55,592 nt of DNA from Victivallales bacterium (GTDB lineage Bacteria; Verrucomicrobiota; Lentisphaeria; Oligosphaerales; Oligosphaeraceae): contig JAFZAB010000084.1 of assembly GCA_017548425.1 (NCBI GenBank), positions 1 to 55,592 on the forward strand, read 5' to 3'. The notes under the pieces are model-generated. The model was not told the origin of the DNA. It searched no databases and saw only the letters and a program-made list of their open reading frames with translations. The translations under genes were made by a program, and so were the position numbers. Position 1 is the first letter of the stretch, and each line of letters begins with the position of its first letter. Below, in pieces: positions 32,347-41,531 of this stretch.

Positions 32347-35226
32347 TCAGTCAAGCTTGGAGTTTTTTTCTTTATCCAGTTGTTTTGCGATTTCAGGCAA
32401 TGGTTTTGCAAAGAGTGTCTTGACCTCTGTTTCTGTCAAGGCGTGGTCGAACCACCGCAGATCCGCGATGTCGCCGTCGAAGGGATTCCAATGATCCGGC
32501 GACTGTCCAACGATTAATCTGCAACCTCTTGCCTGTGAGCGAATAGGGGTGAGCTTTCCCTTGTATTCACCTTGCTTAATACCGTCAACGTAGGTCACAA
32601 CCTGTTGCTTTTCAACGGAGAATGTCGTGACAACATGTGTCCAGTGATTGCGGGAGACGCTCGTGGCGCCTGGAAAATACGTTTCGCGGTCGGTCATGCA
32701 ATAATGATTCAGCAACTTACCTTCTGGCGTGATGCGGAGTTCCTGGCTCCAGCCGCGGCTGTAAGGCACTGCAACATCACGACGCTTGTCCGTGTTCCGC
32801 ACAGGCATTTTCGCTACGCGGAACCACAGCGATGTGGAGAATTCCGACAAATTGTCCACGGCCACGCCTTCTAGCGGGAAACTGTCTTCATGTGTCGCAT
32901 ACCAATTGTCCGTATTGTCATATGTGCGGATATCATTCAGTGGGATGCGATATTCCGCTGGATTCAGCCGATAGACTTCTGCATCGTCGAACAGGATGCA
33001 TCCTTTGTTCCGTCTTGAACCAAGATGCAGTACCATTTGCGAAGCCCCTTTGGGAACGATGACCACGCCTTCATACTGGAACCATTTGTTTGGTACGAGA
33101 CCTTCCGCATAGAAATCGCGGTTGTCGGAGACGCAGACCCATGCTGATTTTTCATTCTGCCAACGTGCTGTAAGTTGTACGGAATCATCGGCATCCGTCG
33201 TCTTTGCCTTACAGCGGAAGAGATAGGCTTGACCGGGAATGACGTTAAATTTCTGCAAGTAGAACGCATGAGCCGCGCCTTCGAAATAGGCGGCATTGGA
33301 GCCGTCAATGCCTTCGCCTGGACGGCATCCGTACGTTCCGTATTCAAATTGCTTCCAGAAGCTCCATCCTTCGAACGGCGATCCAACCCAGTCGATGCCT
33401 TTCGCGGCCGCCTGCTGTTTCAGCGTTTCAAAGCCTGGATTGATGACCATATTCTGTTTTTTCGTCGGATCGGCGCGGAATTCCGCCAGCAGTTTCGCTT
33501 TCATTTCATCGAGCTTGAACGTATCGTTATCGTCAAACGTCAACGCCAAGCGTTCCAACATCTTCCGTGATTTTTCGGACAGATTTCTGCCGCGTGCGCG
33601 CTCCAACGCCGCACGGCATTTAGGAACGAAACCGAGCTCCGCCACTTTCGCCCAACTGACGTCGCCGTCGGTGGCCCAAGTGGATGGTTGGGAGGAGGCA
33701 CGCCAGGCGGTTTCCGTGTAGGTGAGATACTCTTTCACGTCCTCCGCCGCAGGACCGAAGACGCGCCGCAGATATTCATCACGAAGGGCGTCAATGTCTT
33801 GATAAGGGTTCCACACCAACTGCGACATAGTCCAGTAATAGATTGAATTGCAATCCCATACGGCGATGCCGAGATCCTTTTCGGGATCCGTTCTCCGGAA
33901 ATTGTCGCTCATGATTTCGGAATGTGTCAAACGGACGCCATGCTCATGGAGATACTTGTAGTCCGCCGCCGCGGAGACATCGACGGGACGCGGGAACTTG
34001 CGCGTCAGGCCGAAATAATCATAGAGAATGATCTTGTCTGTCTTCTTGAGCCAGCCGTTGAGCTTGTTAAATGTTTCTGCATTCTGTGGCGTCGCCATTG
34101 GAAATTTTACGTTTTTGTAGATGGGGCATGTCAGAATGATGACATTGTCGGGCACGTCGATGGCCGGCGGTATTTCCGTGAAGAAATAGGCGTATGTGGA
34201 AATAAGGATATTCGGGAAGCGTTTTTTGGCGAATTCCGCGATAGGCGTGAGGAATTGGAAGAAACGCGTTGATTGGAAATCCGGATCGCCGTATTTGAGG
34301 ACACGTCCATCGGCTAACTTGATGTCTTCACGGCATTTGGCACATTGGCACAACTCATAGTTGTCCTCCGCGAAAATACCGTAGATTGTGCATCCGGGAA
34401 CCCGTTGGACGTGGTATTCGAACTCTTTCTTGAAGCATTCGATCATCTCCTGGTTCGTGAAGCACAACTGCGGCCTGCGTTTCGCATGGTTGAAATCCAC
34501 CCGCTTCCCGTTGATTTCGGGAAAGAATTCTGGATGCGACTGGTAGTATTTATCCGCCGTGATGTACATGCCTGTGATGTTGTGACCGAAAAACATCTCC
34601 TTGATCATCCCGTAGGCGTCATTTTCTTTCCGCTGGCCAGGCGACCATGACGTCCAGCTCGAAAGATTGCGCACGGCCCAGATGAATTCATACTCTGATG
34701 CGCCATACCGCGTCTGCCAACCGCGCATGGAGAAATACGGCGTGTCGATGAAATCCGTCACGTTGAAGACCAGATTCGGATTCGGTGTGAACAACGTGCC
34801 GAATTCGTCGTTTGGCCGTGCCCAGATGATGTCCGTATTTTTGAAAAGCAATTGATAGACGCCGTTCAGCACGCCTTTCGGCACACTTCCAAGCACGAAC
34901 AAATCGTCGCCGCGCTGTTTGAACGCATATCCATCGTTGCCCGCCAATTTTTCCGTCACATCTGGAAAAGTCGCGATGACATTTTGCGCACATGTCAAAC
35001 GGATATGGTTCTTTACGGCTTCTGACGGCGTTTTTACAATCAGCAGTTCCGCTCCGGATATTTCTTTCACCCAGTACTGCAGTTCTTTTGCGGCTGTCAC
35101 AATCGGTTCGGCCACATCAGCTTCGATGACTATTTCCGACGCAGGTTTACCCGCATCCGTGACAGTGAACGCGCCTGCAGAAAGCGTCATCAACAGCAAC
35201 GCACTTGAGAGTATCGGTTTCATCAT
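32347..35226 (-). CDS. secreted DUF4838 glycosidase-like protein with carbohydrate-binding and LamG domains
   Basis: A 959-residue exported protein. Signal peptide (MMKPILSSALLLMTLSAGA); an alpha-glucuronidase/hexosaminidase-like N-terminal domain (about 25-130, KELQYWVKEISGAEL); the DUF4838 catalytic-like barrel (about 140-560) with CQCAKC and candidate catalytic acids near IFAEDNYEL and SEIMSDNF; a CBM4/9-like jelly roll (about 610-760, INPGFETL); and a LamG/concanavalin domain (about 770-950, ending in WNPFDGDIADLRWFDHALTE). The last domain is almost the same as the N-terminal domain of the next enzyme at 35657-38011. Likely acts on a complex plant or mucin glycan outside the cytoplasm; the exact bond is unknown. 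Confidence 0.8.
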   Translation of the reverse strand: MMKPILSSALLLMTLSAGAFTVTDAGKPASEIVIEADVAEPIVTAAKELQYWVKEISGAELLIVKTPSEAVKNHIRLTCAQNVIATFPDVTEKLAGNDGYAFKQRGDDLFVLGSVPKGVLNGVYQLLFKNTDIIWARPNDEFGTLFTPNPNLVFNVTDFIDTPYFSMRGWQTRYGASEYEFIWAVRNLSSWTSWSPGQRKENDAYGMIKEMFFGHNITGMYITADKYYQSHPEFFPEINGKRVDFNHAKRRPQLCFTNQEMIECFKKEFEYHVQRVPGCTIYGIFAEDNYELCQCAKCREDIKLADGRVLKYGDPDFQSTRFFQFLTPIAEFAKKRFPNILISTYAYFFTEIPPAIDVPDNVIILTCPIYKNVKFPMATPQNAETFNKLNGWLKKTDKIILYDYFGLTRKFPRPVDVSAAADYKYLHEHGVRLTHSEIMSDNFRRTDPEKDLGIAVWDCNSIYYWTMSQLVWNPYQDIDALRDEYLRRVFGPAAEDVKEYLTYTETAWRASSQPSTWATDGDVSWAKVAELGFVPKCRAALERARGRNLSEKSRKMLERLALTFDDNDTFKLDEMKAKLLAEFRADPTKKQNMVINPGFETLKQQAAAKGIDWVGSPFEGWSFWKQFEYGTYGCRPGEGIDGSNAAYFEGAAHAFYLQKFNVIPGQAYLFRCKAKTTDADDSVQLTARWQNEKSAWVCVSDNRDFYAEGLVPNKWFQYEGVVIVPKGASQMVLHLGSRRNKGCILFDDAEVYRLNPAEYRIPLNDIRTYDNTDNWYATHEDSFPLEGVAVDNLSEFSTSLWFRVAKMPVRNTDKRRDVAVPYSRGWSQELRITPEGKLLNHYCMTDRETYFPGATSVSRNHWTHVVTTFSVEKQQVVTYVDGIKQGEYKGKLTPIRSQARGCRLIVGQSPDHWNPFDGDIADLRWFDHALTETEVKTLFAKPLPEIAKQLDKEKNSKLD

Positions 35227-35386
35227 GTTTTGGTCTCCTTGGTGAAAATTAATCTACGCAGTCAAAAACATGATAACGTAAGGTTTCAGCATTCTTTTGC
35301 AAGCGCCATTCAACTGATTTTCACCGTTTGACGAGCAGTCAAAATCAGAATGTACATGGCGTGAGGAGGCTCCTTCAATTTCGCCA

Positions 35387-35450
35387 ACCGCGAAAATGCA
35401 AAACAAAACACCGCAAAAATGCAAAACAAAACACCGCGAAAATGCAAAAT
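35387..35450. repeat. 2.8 tandem copies of a 23-bp unit
   Basis: The unit ACCGCGAAAATGCAAAACAA plus three more bases recurs at 35387, 35410 and 35433 (partial) with one base change. It is in the 430-base gap between two minus-strand glycosidase genes. The period is the same as that of the unrelated tandem repeat at 41231-41345. Confidence 0.85.
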
Positions 35451-35493
35451 GACTTTATGGACTTGATAAAATCATTCTTCGAAAGCGGTTGAT

Positions 35494-35563
35494 TTCACGT
35501 CTCATGTCTCATGTCTCACGTCAAAAAGAGATTGGATGCGAGACGCGAGACGCGAGACGTGAA
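35494..35563. repeat. inverted repeat of tandem GTCTC units
   Basis: TTCACGTCTCATGTCTCATG...(35494-35517) faces GAGACGCGAGACGCGAGACG...(35540-35563). Each arm holds three GTCTC/GAGAC heptamers, and 20 of 24 positions pair. The build (tandem short units mirrored across a short loop) is the same as at 9645-9717, although the sequence differs. Confidence 0.75.
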
Positions 35564-35603
35564 GGTGGTGCTTACGCATGGTGCAGCGGAGACGTCTCGC
35601 TTT

Positions 35604-35654
35604 CGCCCGACGGCGAGGACGCCGCCGCAACACCGCCCGACGGCGAGACGCCGT
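35604..35654. repeat. GC-rich direct repeats and hairpin after a minus-strand gene
   Basis: CGCCCGACGGCGAG occurs twice (35604-35617 and 35634-35647), the second as part of the hairpin ACGGCG-AGA-CGCCGT (35640-35654). Placed three bases beyond the stop of the GH123-like gene, so it may end or stabilise that transcript. The phrase CGCCCGACGG also occurs at about 16449. Confidence 0.6.
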
Positions 35655-35656
35655 CG

Positions 35657-38011
35657 TTACCGTAGTTTCAGAATCCAATTGATGATATCGCGGCGGAGGG
35701 CGTCCAGATTGGGCTCTTCGCCGTTGATACTGTCCAGAAAAGCTTTAGCGGCTTTGGCTTGCGGATGTGCGGGATTGGACTGGATGGCCAACGCGAGCGT
35801 ACAGGCGTAACGGATGTCATCGACCGCTTCGCGGAAACCTTCCCAGGCAAGCGTGTCAATGACGCCGTCGGCGGTTGGATAGACAAGATTGTGGTCGCGG
35901 AAGTGCTGACTGTCAAAGTCATCCCATGGATGGCCGAAAGCTTCGTAGTAGCAATAAGTTGCGAACCCGTCGTAATTGTGTTTCCAGAGGCGGATGCCGT
36001 AGTTGCGGCGGTAGATCAACGGATTTTCCACGCCACCCTGCGGATTGCCGTAGCTGAAAATCAGGCCGTTTGTGGCGTGGCGTTTGGCCGCGAACTTGGG
36101 GGATGAGTCTCGACATAACGTCAACAGATCGAGCATCTTACCATCTATGTCCGCGCCGAAGCATTGAATGGAGCAGTCGGATGTGAAGACTTTTCCGCCT
36201 TCTTCATGGATGGCGTCCCACAGTTTTTTCTGGGCGGCGACTTTCTCTTTGCTCGCTTCATCGACGCCGTAGAAATAGACGTCGGAATGGCCGCATTCCT
36301 CCTTGACGACCGCCATGATGTCGCGGACTTTCTGCCGCAAATCCGCTATTGCTTCATCGGAATCATCGTAGCCTTTTCCCATGTTGGATTCGGGGCCAGA
36401 AAGAAAAGCGGGATGGTTGGAAAGGCCTGCTTCTTTGCGCATTCGCAACATCTTGCGGAGGAGTTTCAAATCAAACGGAGCCGTTTGAAGTTGGTAGTTG
36501 AACGGATTGTCGATGCCATGTGCTTTGAGATTGGCCAATTCGGCGGCGATTTGATCTGCGGAACGATTCATCGGATTTAGTTCCGATGAGTTTTTCGGAT
36601 TCATTCCGTTCGTGTAGTAAAGCGATGCGACAAAAGGCTTTGCATGATCATGGGCCTGACGTGGCGTGGCAAGTTTGAACGGCAGGATGGTGACTTTCAG
36701 CGGAATCGACGCCAAAAGCGGGCCACCCATGCGGAAGTTCAATTGGCCGACATAATCACCTGGCTTGGCGTTTTCTGGAGCATGGACGGTGACAAACAGT
36801 TCGCGTGTCTGGCCTTTCTTTATGCTTAACGGTTGGAGAGTCTTCGCGTCGCGAATGTCGTTGTTGTCGGTGATTGGAAAGTGAAGATTCCAACGCGAGC
36901 CGCCAGTTTGCTTTTGCACATGGATGTTTCGCGCAATCTGCCCATCGGATCCGCCCAGTTTGACATATTGGCTATCCGTGATGGCATCGATGATGATCAG
37001 ATTGGGATCGTTGACAAGCAATTCCGGCACGAGTTTGGCGACATTGTTATCGGCGTTGATGCCCTCCCAAGCCGTACCACCTTGATACCAGCATTGCACA
37101 TACTTAAGATCAATGGCGGAGGCGGAAAGCACATTGCCGGAAGCGTTTTTCAAATCTTTCGCCACGCTGATATACAGATCGTGAAGATTGTCTGTTGGCG
37201 CATGCAAGGCGAGAGCGGCCGGTTCGTATTCGCCTGGAGCCAATACGATATGCAACTCTTTGACGGTCGCCGTTTTTTTGTCAAATTGCTGGTCGGGAAG
37301 AATCATCTTGTCGCCCAACGGGGCGGCGACAGGATAGATCTTCAGCAGTTTTTGGAAGACCTCTTCTTTTCCCAATTGCTTGGCGATTTCGGGTAACGGA
37401 TTGGCGAACAGTTCTTTGGCCTCCGCTTCCGTCAACGCATGGTCGAACCACCGCAAATCCGCGATGTCGCCATCAAACGGATTCCAGTGGTCGGGAGCCT
37501 GCCCGACTGTCAAATGGCAGCCTTTCGCCTGCTGTCGCACAGGGGTGAGCGGACCTTTGTAATCGCCCTGTTTGATGCCATCGACGTAAGTCACAACTTT
37601 CTGCTGCGCAACGGAGAAGGTTGTGACCACATGCGTCCAATGGCCAAGAAACACGTGGGGGGAGGCGGGAAAATATGCTTCATGATTGGTCAGGCAATAG
37701 AAATTCATCAATTTGCCAGTTTGAGAGAGACGTAGTTCTTGACTCCAACCACGGCTGAAGAGCGACGCCATATCACGATGCTCTTTCATGTTTTGGACAG
37801 GATATTTAGCCACGCGGAACCATAGCGATGTGGAGAATTCAGACAAATTATCAACGGCATCACCTTCCATCTTGAATGTCTCTTCATGTGTTCTGAACCA
37901 GTCATGACTGTTGTCATACGTGTGGATTCCGTTCAACGGGACACGATGCTCTGCGGCGGACAAAACAATGGACAGGGCGATAAGGCTAAGAAGAAATGAT
38001 TTGAATTTCAT
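35657..38011 (-). CDS. secreted LamG plus GH123-like glycoside hydrolase
   Basis: A 784-residue protein with signal peptide (MKFKSFLLSLIALSIVLSA). LamG domain at about residues 20-210 (VDNLSEFSTSLWFRVAKYP ... WNPFDGDIADLRWFDHALTE). A beta-sandwich follows at 235-430, then a GH123/DUF4091-like barrel (about 435-770) with the active-site-type block DVYFYGVDEASKEKV, whose Asp-Glu pair is the usual acid/assisting pair in this family. GH123 members are N-acetylgalactosaminidases, so a mucin or glycolipid substrate is plausible. Starts 52 bases after the oxidoreductase stop upstream on the same strand; part of one sugar-use cluster with the DUF4838 enzyme. The LamG module is nearly duplicated at the opposite end of that enzyme. 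Confidence 0.8.
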   Translation of the reverse strand: MKFKSFLLSLIALSIVLSAAEHRVPLNGIHTYDNSHDWFRTHEETFKMEGDAVDNLSEFSTSLWFRVAKYPVQNMKEHRDMASLFSRGWSQELRLSQTGKLMNFYCLTNHEAYFPASPHVFLGHWTHVVTTFSVAQQKVVTYVDGIKQGDYKGPLTPVRQQAKGCHLTVGQAPDHWNPFDGDIADLRWFDHALTEAEAKELFANPLPEIAKQLGKEEVFQKLLKIYPVAAPLGDKMILPDQQFDKKTATVKELHIVLAPGEYEPAALALHAPTDNLHDLYISVAKDLKNASGNVLSASAIDLKYVQCWYQGGTAWEGINADNNVAKLVPELLVNDPNLIIIDAITDSQYVKLGGSDGQIARNIHVQKQTGGSRWNLHFPITDNNDIRDAKTLQPLSIKKGQTRELFVTVHAPENAKPGDYVGQLNFRMGGPLLASIPLKVTILPFKLATPRQAHDHAKPFVASLYYTNGMNPKNSSELNPMNRSADQIAAELANLKAHGIDNPFNYQLQTAPFDLKLLRKMLRMRKEAGLSNHPAFLSGPESNMGKGYDDSDEAIADLRQKVRDIMAVVKEECGHSDVYFYGVDEASKEKVAAQKKLWDAIHEEGGKVFTSDCSIQCFGADIDGKMLDLLTLCRDSSPKFAAKRHATNGLIFSYGNPQGGVENPLIYRRNYGIRLWKHNYDGFATYCYYEAFGHPWDDFDSQHFRDHNLVYPTADGVIDTLAWEGFREAVDDIRYACTLALAIQSNPAHPQAKAAKAFLDSINGEEPNLDALRRDIINWILKLR

Positions 38012-38062
38012 TGTTGCTGAAGGAATTATGGATGAAATGTTGTGATCAAAAACATCAACACG

Positions 38063-39211
38063 TTACTTTCGGAAGTCTGGAATTTTCACCAATTCGCCAT
38101 TTCGCATGGCTGATTCATGGGCGCAGATTCCGGCGGCTGTCCAGTCGGCGGCTGTATAGGCGTCGATGGCGGGACGGCGATTTTCAATGATGCTGCGGGC
38201 GAATTCATGGACGAGATGCGGATGGGAACCATGGTGGCCACCGGAGACTTCGAATGTCGTCGATGGATTCAAATCATCGTATTTGCCAGAGCGGGTGAAG
38301 GGGGCGATTTCCTTCGGTAGCATCCAGCCTGTGTCAGGAGCCTTAAATGGTTCTTTATACGTTGGATAGCCAAAAGCTTTTGGATTGCTGGTGTCCAACA
38401 GTTCATAGCAGTCTGGACCATCGCCGTAACTCCAGTCTATGGTGCGTTTTTCACCATAGACGGACAAGCCTTCGCAATAGCTGCGGGCAGTCTGGAAGAG
38501 CGTCCGCGTCACTTCCAATGCGGCAGGATGGTTTTCGAGGCGGAAAATGGCCGTTTCAGCGGGATACGGATTGTGATAGAGCGTCTGGAGGTCTTCCCGC
38601 ATGACGCCTGAACCGTAACAATGCACTTCGCACGCACGACAGCCCGTCAGCGCCAAAGAGGTTGAAATGGCGTGTGTTCCATACCACATGGGCGGCAATC
38701 CCTTCCAATAGGGCGGCCAGTTTTCCATATCCTGATAATGGCATCCGCGCAACAACTGGATGCCGCCGAACAAACCGTCTTTCACATCCTGTTTGATTTT
38801 CAGGAAGGGATATGTATAGACGGCCGTTTCCATCATCATGTAGTTTTTGCCAGACTTACGTTGCGCATCGACGATGGCTTGGATGTCTTCGAGCGATGTC
38901 GCCATGGGCACGGTGGATGCGCAATGTTTGCCTGCGTTCAACACGGCGACAGCCTGTTTGGCGTGCAACGGGATAGGCGTCACAATATGGACGGCGTCAA
39001 TGGTTTTGTCTTCTAACGTTTCTCCAAAAGACTTCCAGCATTTGTTGATAGTAATGTATTTACTCCAATAATTTAGAAATTCGGCAATGCGTTTTTCATC
39101 GGGCTCGATAATATCGACTTCATAGACATCCGGATGCTTGCACCAAATTGGCACGAAGGCCTTTCCGAAGCCAAGTCCCGCCAAAGCGACTTTCAATTTT
39201 CCGTCTTTCAT
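38063..39211 (-). CDS. Gfo/Idh/MocA family NAD(P)-dependent oxidoreductase
   Basis: About 382 residues from ATG 39211 (MKDGKLKVALAGLGFGKAF), with AGGCAGGA just upstream; the longer open frame to 39478 is not needed. A Rossmann fold with dinucleotide loop GLGFGKA, then AVHIVTPIPLHAKQAVAVLNAGKH, the family strand-helix around residue 80, in which the usual EKP is replaced by STVP. A C-terminal beta-sheet domain follows. These enzymes oxidise or reduce sugars and inositols. Loss of the EKP lysine is unusual and may mean a different chemistry or an inactive relative. Heads the minus-strand run with the GH123-like gene. Confidence 0.85.
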   Translation of the reverse strand: MKDGKLKVALAGLGFGKAFVPIWCKHPDVYEVDIIEPDEKRIAEFLNYWSKYITINKCWKSFGETLEDKTIDAVHIVTPIPLHAKQAVAVLNAGKHCASTVPMATSLEDIQAIVDAQRKSGKNYMMMETAVYTYPFLKIKQDVKDGLFGGIQLLRGCHYQDMENWPPYWKGLPPMWYGTHAISTSLALTGCRACEVHCYGSGVMREDLQTLYHNPYPAETAIFRLENHPAALEVTRTLFQTARSYCEGLSVYGEKRTIDWSYGDGPDCYELLDTSNPKAFGYPTYKEPFKAPDTGWMLPKEIAPFTRSGKYDDLNPSTTFEVSGGHHGSHPHLVHEFARSIIENRRPAIDAYTAADWTAAGICAHESAMRNGELVKIPDFRK

Positions 39212-39340
39212 GATTCCTGCCTGAAGGTGATGGTTAGTTTTTTTATTCTGTGACAAAACATTATAATGTATGTTGGTTGACAGGAAAAACAACCCTTGAT
39301 TTTTTTTATTACAGGCCGTTAGCTGAACATGACAAAGCAT

Positions 39341-39376
39341 AAAAAAACGCCGGAGGCGAATAACGCTTCCGGCGTT
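39341..39376 (-). terminator. intrinsic terminator of the prepilin-like gene
   Basis: AACGCCGGAGGCG (39346-39358) pairs with CGCTTCCGGCGTT (39364-39376) around a 5-base loop, with a run of A on the plus strand (39341-39347) that is a T-run in the minus-strand transcript. Lies about 20 bases beyond the gene stop at 39397. Confidence 0.88.
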
Positions 39377-39396
39377 GAGGATGACATTTTGACGGA

Positions 39397-40179
39397 TTAT
39401 TCGTTCTTGTCCGTGTCGTTCCACTTGAACCAATGGACGGCGTTGGGGGAATTGTAGTCTTCGCCGAAGGCTTCCCATTTCTTGTGGTCAACATGGCCGT
39501 CCAACCACAGCATGTTGGCGGTGTGGTTGTGATGGGTACCGACGCAATACCAGAAGTTCTGGCTGGATGCTCTCCGTCCTGCGGCCACGCCTGGGGCGAA
39601 GCTGCGGCGTTCCTTGGCGGCTGTATCTTGAGAATAACCGTAGTTGCCGTCGCAGACCATCAATTGTTCACTGGGGCTGTCTTTCATTTCCGTGAAACGG
39701 CGCGGTTCGCAGGTCCCTGCGGGCGTCGGCCGGTCGCTCCACTGGGAGCGGTTCGTGTACCAGTTGACGACATAGTTGTTCATGCATTGGCCGAAATTGG
39801 AGGTGTAGGCGTAGGTGAATTCCTGCGCGGGGCAGAAGTTGTTCAGGCCGAGGGCGCGTTCAAGCTGGGCGCGGTTGCCCGTGTCCAGTTCGATGCCACT
39901 GTCCATAGACGACAGGATATGGAACCAACGGAGGCCTGTGTTGATGCCGGTGCCGCTGCCGGGCTGGGCTTTGAAGAAGGTGGGGACGAGATGGTCATTG
40001 TAGTCGCTTCCGTACATCATGTAGCGGAGACCGATCTGCTTCAGATTGTTTGTGCAGGCGATGGAATGGGCCTTCTGCTGGGCCTTCGTCAGCGCGGGCA
40101 GCAGCATGGCAGCGAGAATGGCGATGATGGCGACGACGACCAACAGCTCGATCAATGTAAACTTTAAATGTTTTTTCAT
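39397..40179 (-). CDS. DUF1559-type prepilin-like exported protein (first of a pair)
   Basis: A 260-residue protein from ATG 40179 ([30 protein letters not shown]), with GAGGT five bases upstream; an earlier in-frame start at 40212 is less likely. The N-methylation leader, the +5 glutamate and the hydrophobic helix are typical; the residue before the cleavage site is Lys, not Gly. Then comes the family body with [11 protein letters not shown], and the C-terminal [22 protein letters not shown] block. Such proteins are numerous in Lentisphaerota and Planctomycetota, form pseudopili or surface filaments, and are poorly understood. Closely related to the next gene upstream, hence a tandem duplication. 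Confidence 0.88.
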   Translation of the reverse strand: MKKHLKFTLIELLVVVAIIAILAAMLLPALTKAQQKAHSIACTNNLKQIGLRYMMYGSDYNDHLVPTFFKAQPGSGTGINTGLRWFHILSSMDSGIELDTGNRAQLERALGLNNFCPAQEFTYAYTSNFGQCMNNYVVNWYTNRSQWSDRPTPAGTCEPRRFTEMKDSPSEQLMVCDGNYGYSQDTAAKERRSFAPGVAAGRRASSQNFWYCVGTHHNHTANMLWLDGHVDHKKWEAFGEDYNSPNAVHWFKWNDTDKNE

Positions 40180-40235
40180 GATGGACCTCATGTTGTTATG
40201 AAATGTTTCCATGGGCGACGCGATGGCGGTTCGGC

Positions 40236-41018
40236 CTATTCGTAATTGTCGTCGTCGTTGAAGTTAAACCACCGTGTGCATTGGGTAGTGTAGCAGTCGG
40301 CACCGAAGGCGGACCAGGGGATGGATGAGCTGTGTCCGTCCAGCCATGTGACGTTGGCTTTTGCGTCATGATGCGTTCCGACGCCGTACCAGTAGTTGAG
40401 ATTGGTGGCGGTACGACCGCAACGGTTGCACGGAGCGAAACTGCGGCGTTCCTGCCAGGATGCATCTTCACCATAGGAGTAATTACCGTCTAGAATAATG
40501 AGCTGTTCGGACGGGCCGTGCTGAAGCCATGTGACGATTCGCGGGATGCTCATGCCGTTTGGCGCGGGCGGAGCACTATACTGGGAACGGCTGTTGTACC
40601 AGTTGGCCACGTAGTTGTTTTTGCACTGGCCGGGGTTGCGGTTGAAGGCGAATGAATTCTGTTGCAGGGGGCAGTGCCATGACTTGTCCATGGATTTTTC
40701 GATGGCGGCGCGGTTATCGACACTAAGGGAGATGCCTGCCTCGCTTGCGGCGATGATGTGGAACCAGCGGAGGCCTGTCGTGATGTCGGTCGCGGATCCG
40801 GGGGAAGCCTGGAAGAAGTTCGGGACGAGGCGGCCGCCGTTGTCGCTCATGTACAGGGCGAAGCGTGTGCCGATTTGCTTCAAGTTGTTCGTGCAGCTGA
40901 TGGATTGTGCCTTCAGACGCGCCTTGGCGAGCGCGGGGAGCAGCATGGCGGCCAGAATCGCGATGATGGCGATGACGACCAGCAGCTCAATCAATGTAAA
41001 CCGTTTTTGCTTTTTCAT
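40236..41018 (-). CDS. DUF1559-type prepilin-like exported protein (second of a pair)
   Basis: A 260-residue paralogue of the neighbouring gene: [51 protein letters not shown], and near the end [23 protein letters not shown]. Conserved cysteines around residues 37, 116, 133 and 195 and a CNRCGR pair suggest disulphides or metal binding. It lies 56 bases upstream of the other copy on the same strand. The two probably share a promoter in the AT-rich region at 41020-41230. The residue before the cleavage site is Arg. Confidence 0.88.
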   Translation of the reverse strand: MKKQKRFTLIELLVVIAIIAILAAMLLPALAKARLKAQSISCTNNLKQIGTRFALYMSDNGGRLVPNFFQASPGSATDITTGLRWFHIIAASEAGISLSVDNRAAIEKSMDKSWHCPLQQNSFAFNRNPGQCKNNYVANWYNSRSQYSAPPAPNGMSIPRIVTWLQHGPSEQLIILDGNYSYGEDASWQERRSFAPCNRCGRTATNLNYWYGVGTHHDAKANVTWLDGHSSSIPWSAFGADCYTTQCTRWFNFNDDDNYE

Positions 41019-41230
41019 TTCGACCTCGTGTTGGTGGGATGATATTGTGATGGAAAACTGTTAATTTGGGATTGAAGAAAGTGGCACATTTACCAATGAA
41101 TTTATTGAAAATTAATGTTGTTTTCCCATTTTTCAATGTGTTAGGTGTTTTTTTTGTCGTTATGGCATTGATTTTTTTTTTGATAAAAACAAGGCGACTG
41201 AATGACGAATCGTCTTTGAGACGCTTCATT

Positions 41231-41345
41231 GGGAAAAATCACCGAACGGAATTGGGAAAAATCACCGAACGGAACTGGGAAAAATCACCGAACGGAACTG
41301 GGAAAAATCACCGAACGGAACTGGGAAAAATCACCGAACGGATAT
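41231..41345. repeat. five tandem copies of a 23-bp unit
   Basis: The unit begins GGGAAAAATCACCGAACGGA and is repeated at 41231, 41254, 41277, 41300 and 41323 with only the last two or three bases varying. It lies between the prepilin-like gene start and the tRNA-Arg terminator. A variable-number locus is likely. The rest of the gap (41020-41230) is AT-rich and shows no gene. Confidence 0.95.
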
Positions 41346-41362
41346 GGAATACAGCACAAGCA

Positions 41363-41394
41363 AAAAGCCGCAACGCTTTCGTGTTGCGGCTTTT
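41363..41394 (-). terminator. intrinsic terminator of tRNA-Arg
   Basis: AAAAGCCGCAAC (41363-41374) and GTTGCGGCTTTT (41383-41394) form a perfect 12-bp stem with an 8-base loop. Read on the minus strand it begins five bases after the encoded CCA end and finishes in a T-run. Confidence 0.9.
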
Positions 41395-41398
41395 AAAC

Positions 41399-41475
41399 TG
41401 GCGTTCCAGGCGGGATTCGAACCCACGACCTACTGCTCCGGAGGCAGTCGCTCTATCCAACTGAGCTACTGGAAC
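41399..41475 (-). tRNA. tRNA-Arg (anticodon CCG)
   Basis: On the minus strand a full cloverleaf: acceptor GTTCCAG/CTGGAAC, D-arm with AGCTCAGTTGGATAGAGC, anticodon stem ACTGC/GCAGT around loop CTCCGGA (anticodon CCG, reads CGG), T-arm with GGGTTCGAATCCC, discriminator G and encoded CCA. 77 bases. A perfect terminator follows. Confidence 0.97.
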
Positions 41476-41531
41476 TTTTTACCTTATTAAAATAAGTCAG
41501 TGGCGGCAAAAAGCAAATTTATCGGTGGTTT

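Noticed and set aside
41066..41464. Small membrane-protein-like open frame
   Set aside because: It runs through the five tandem repeats, the terminator and into tRNA-Arg, so it is not a plausible gene.
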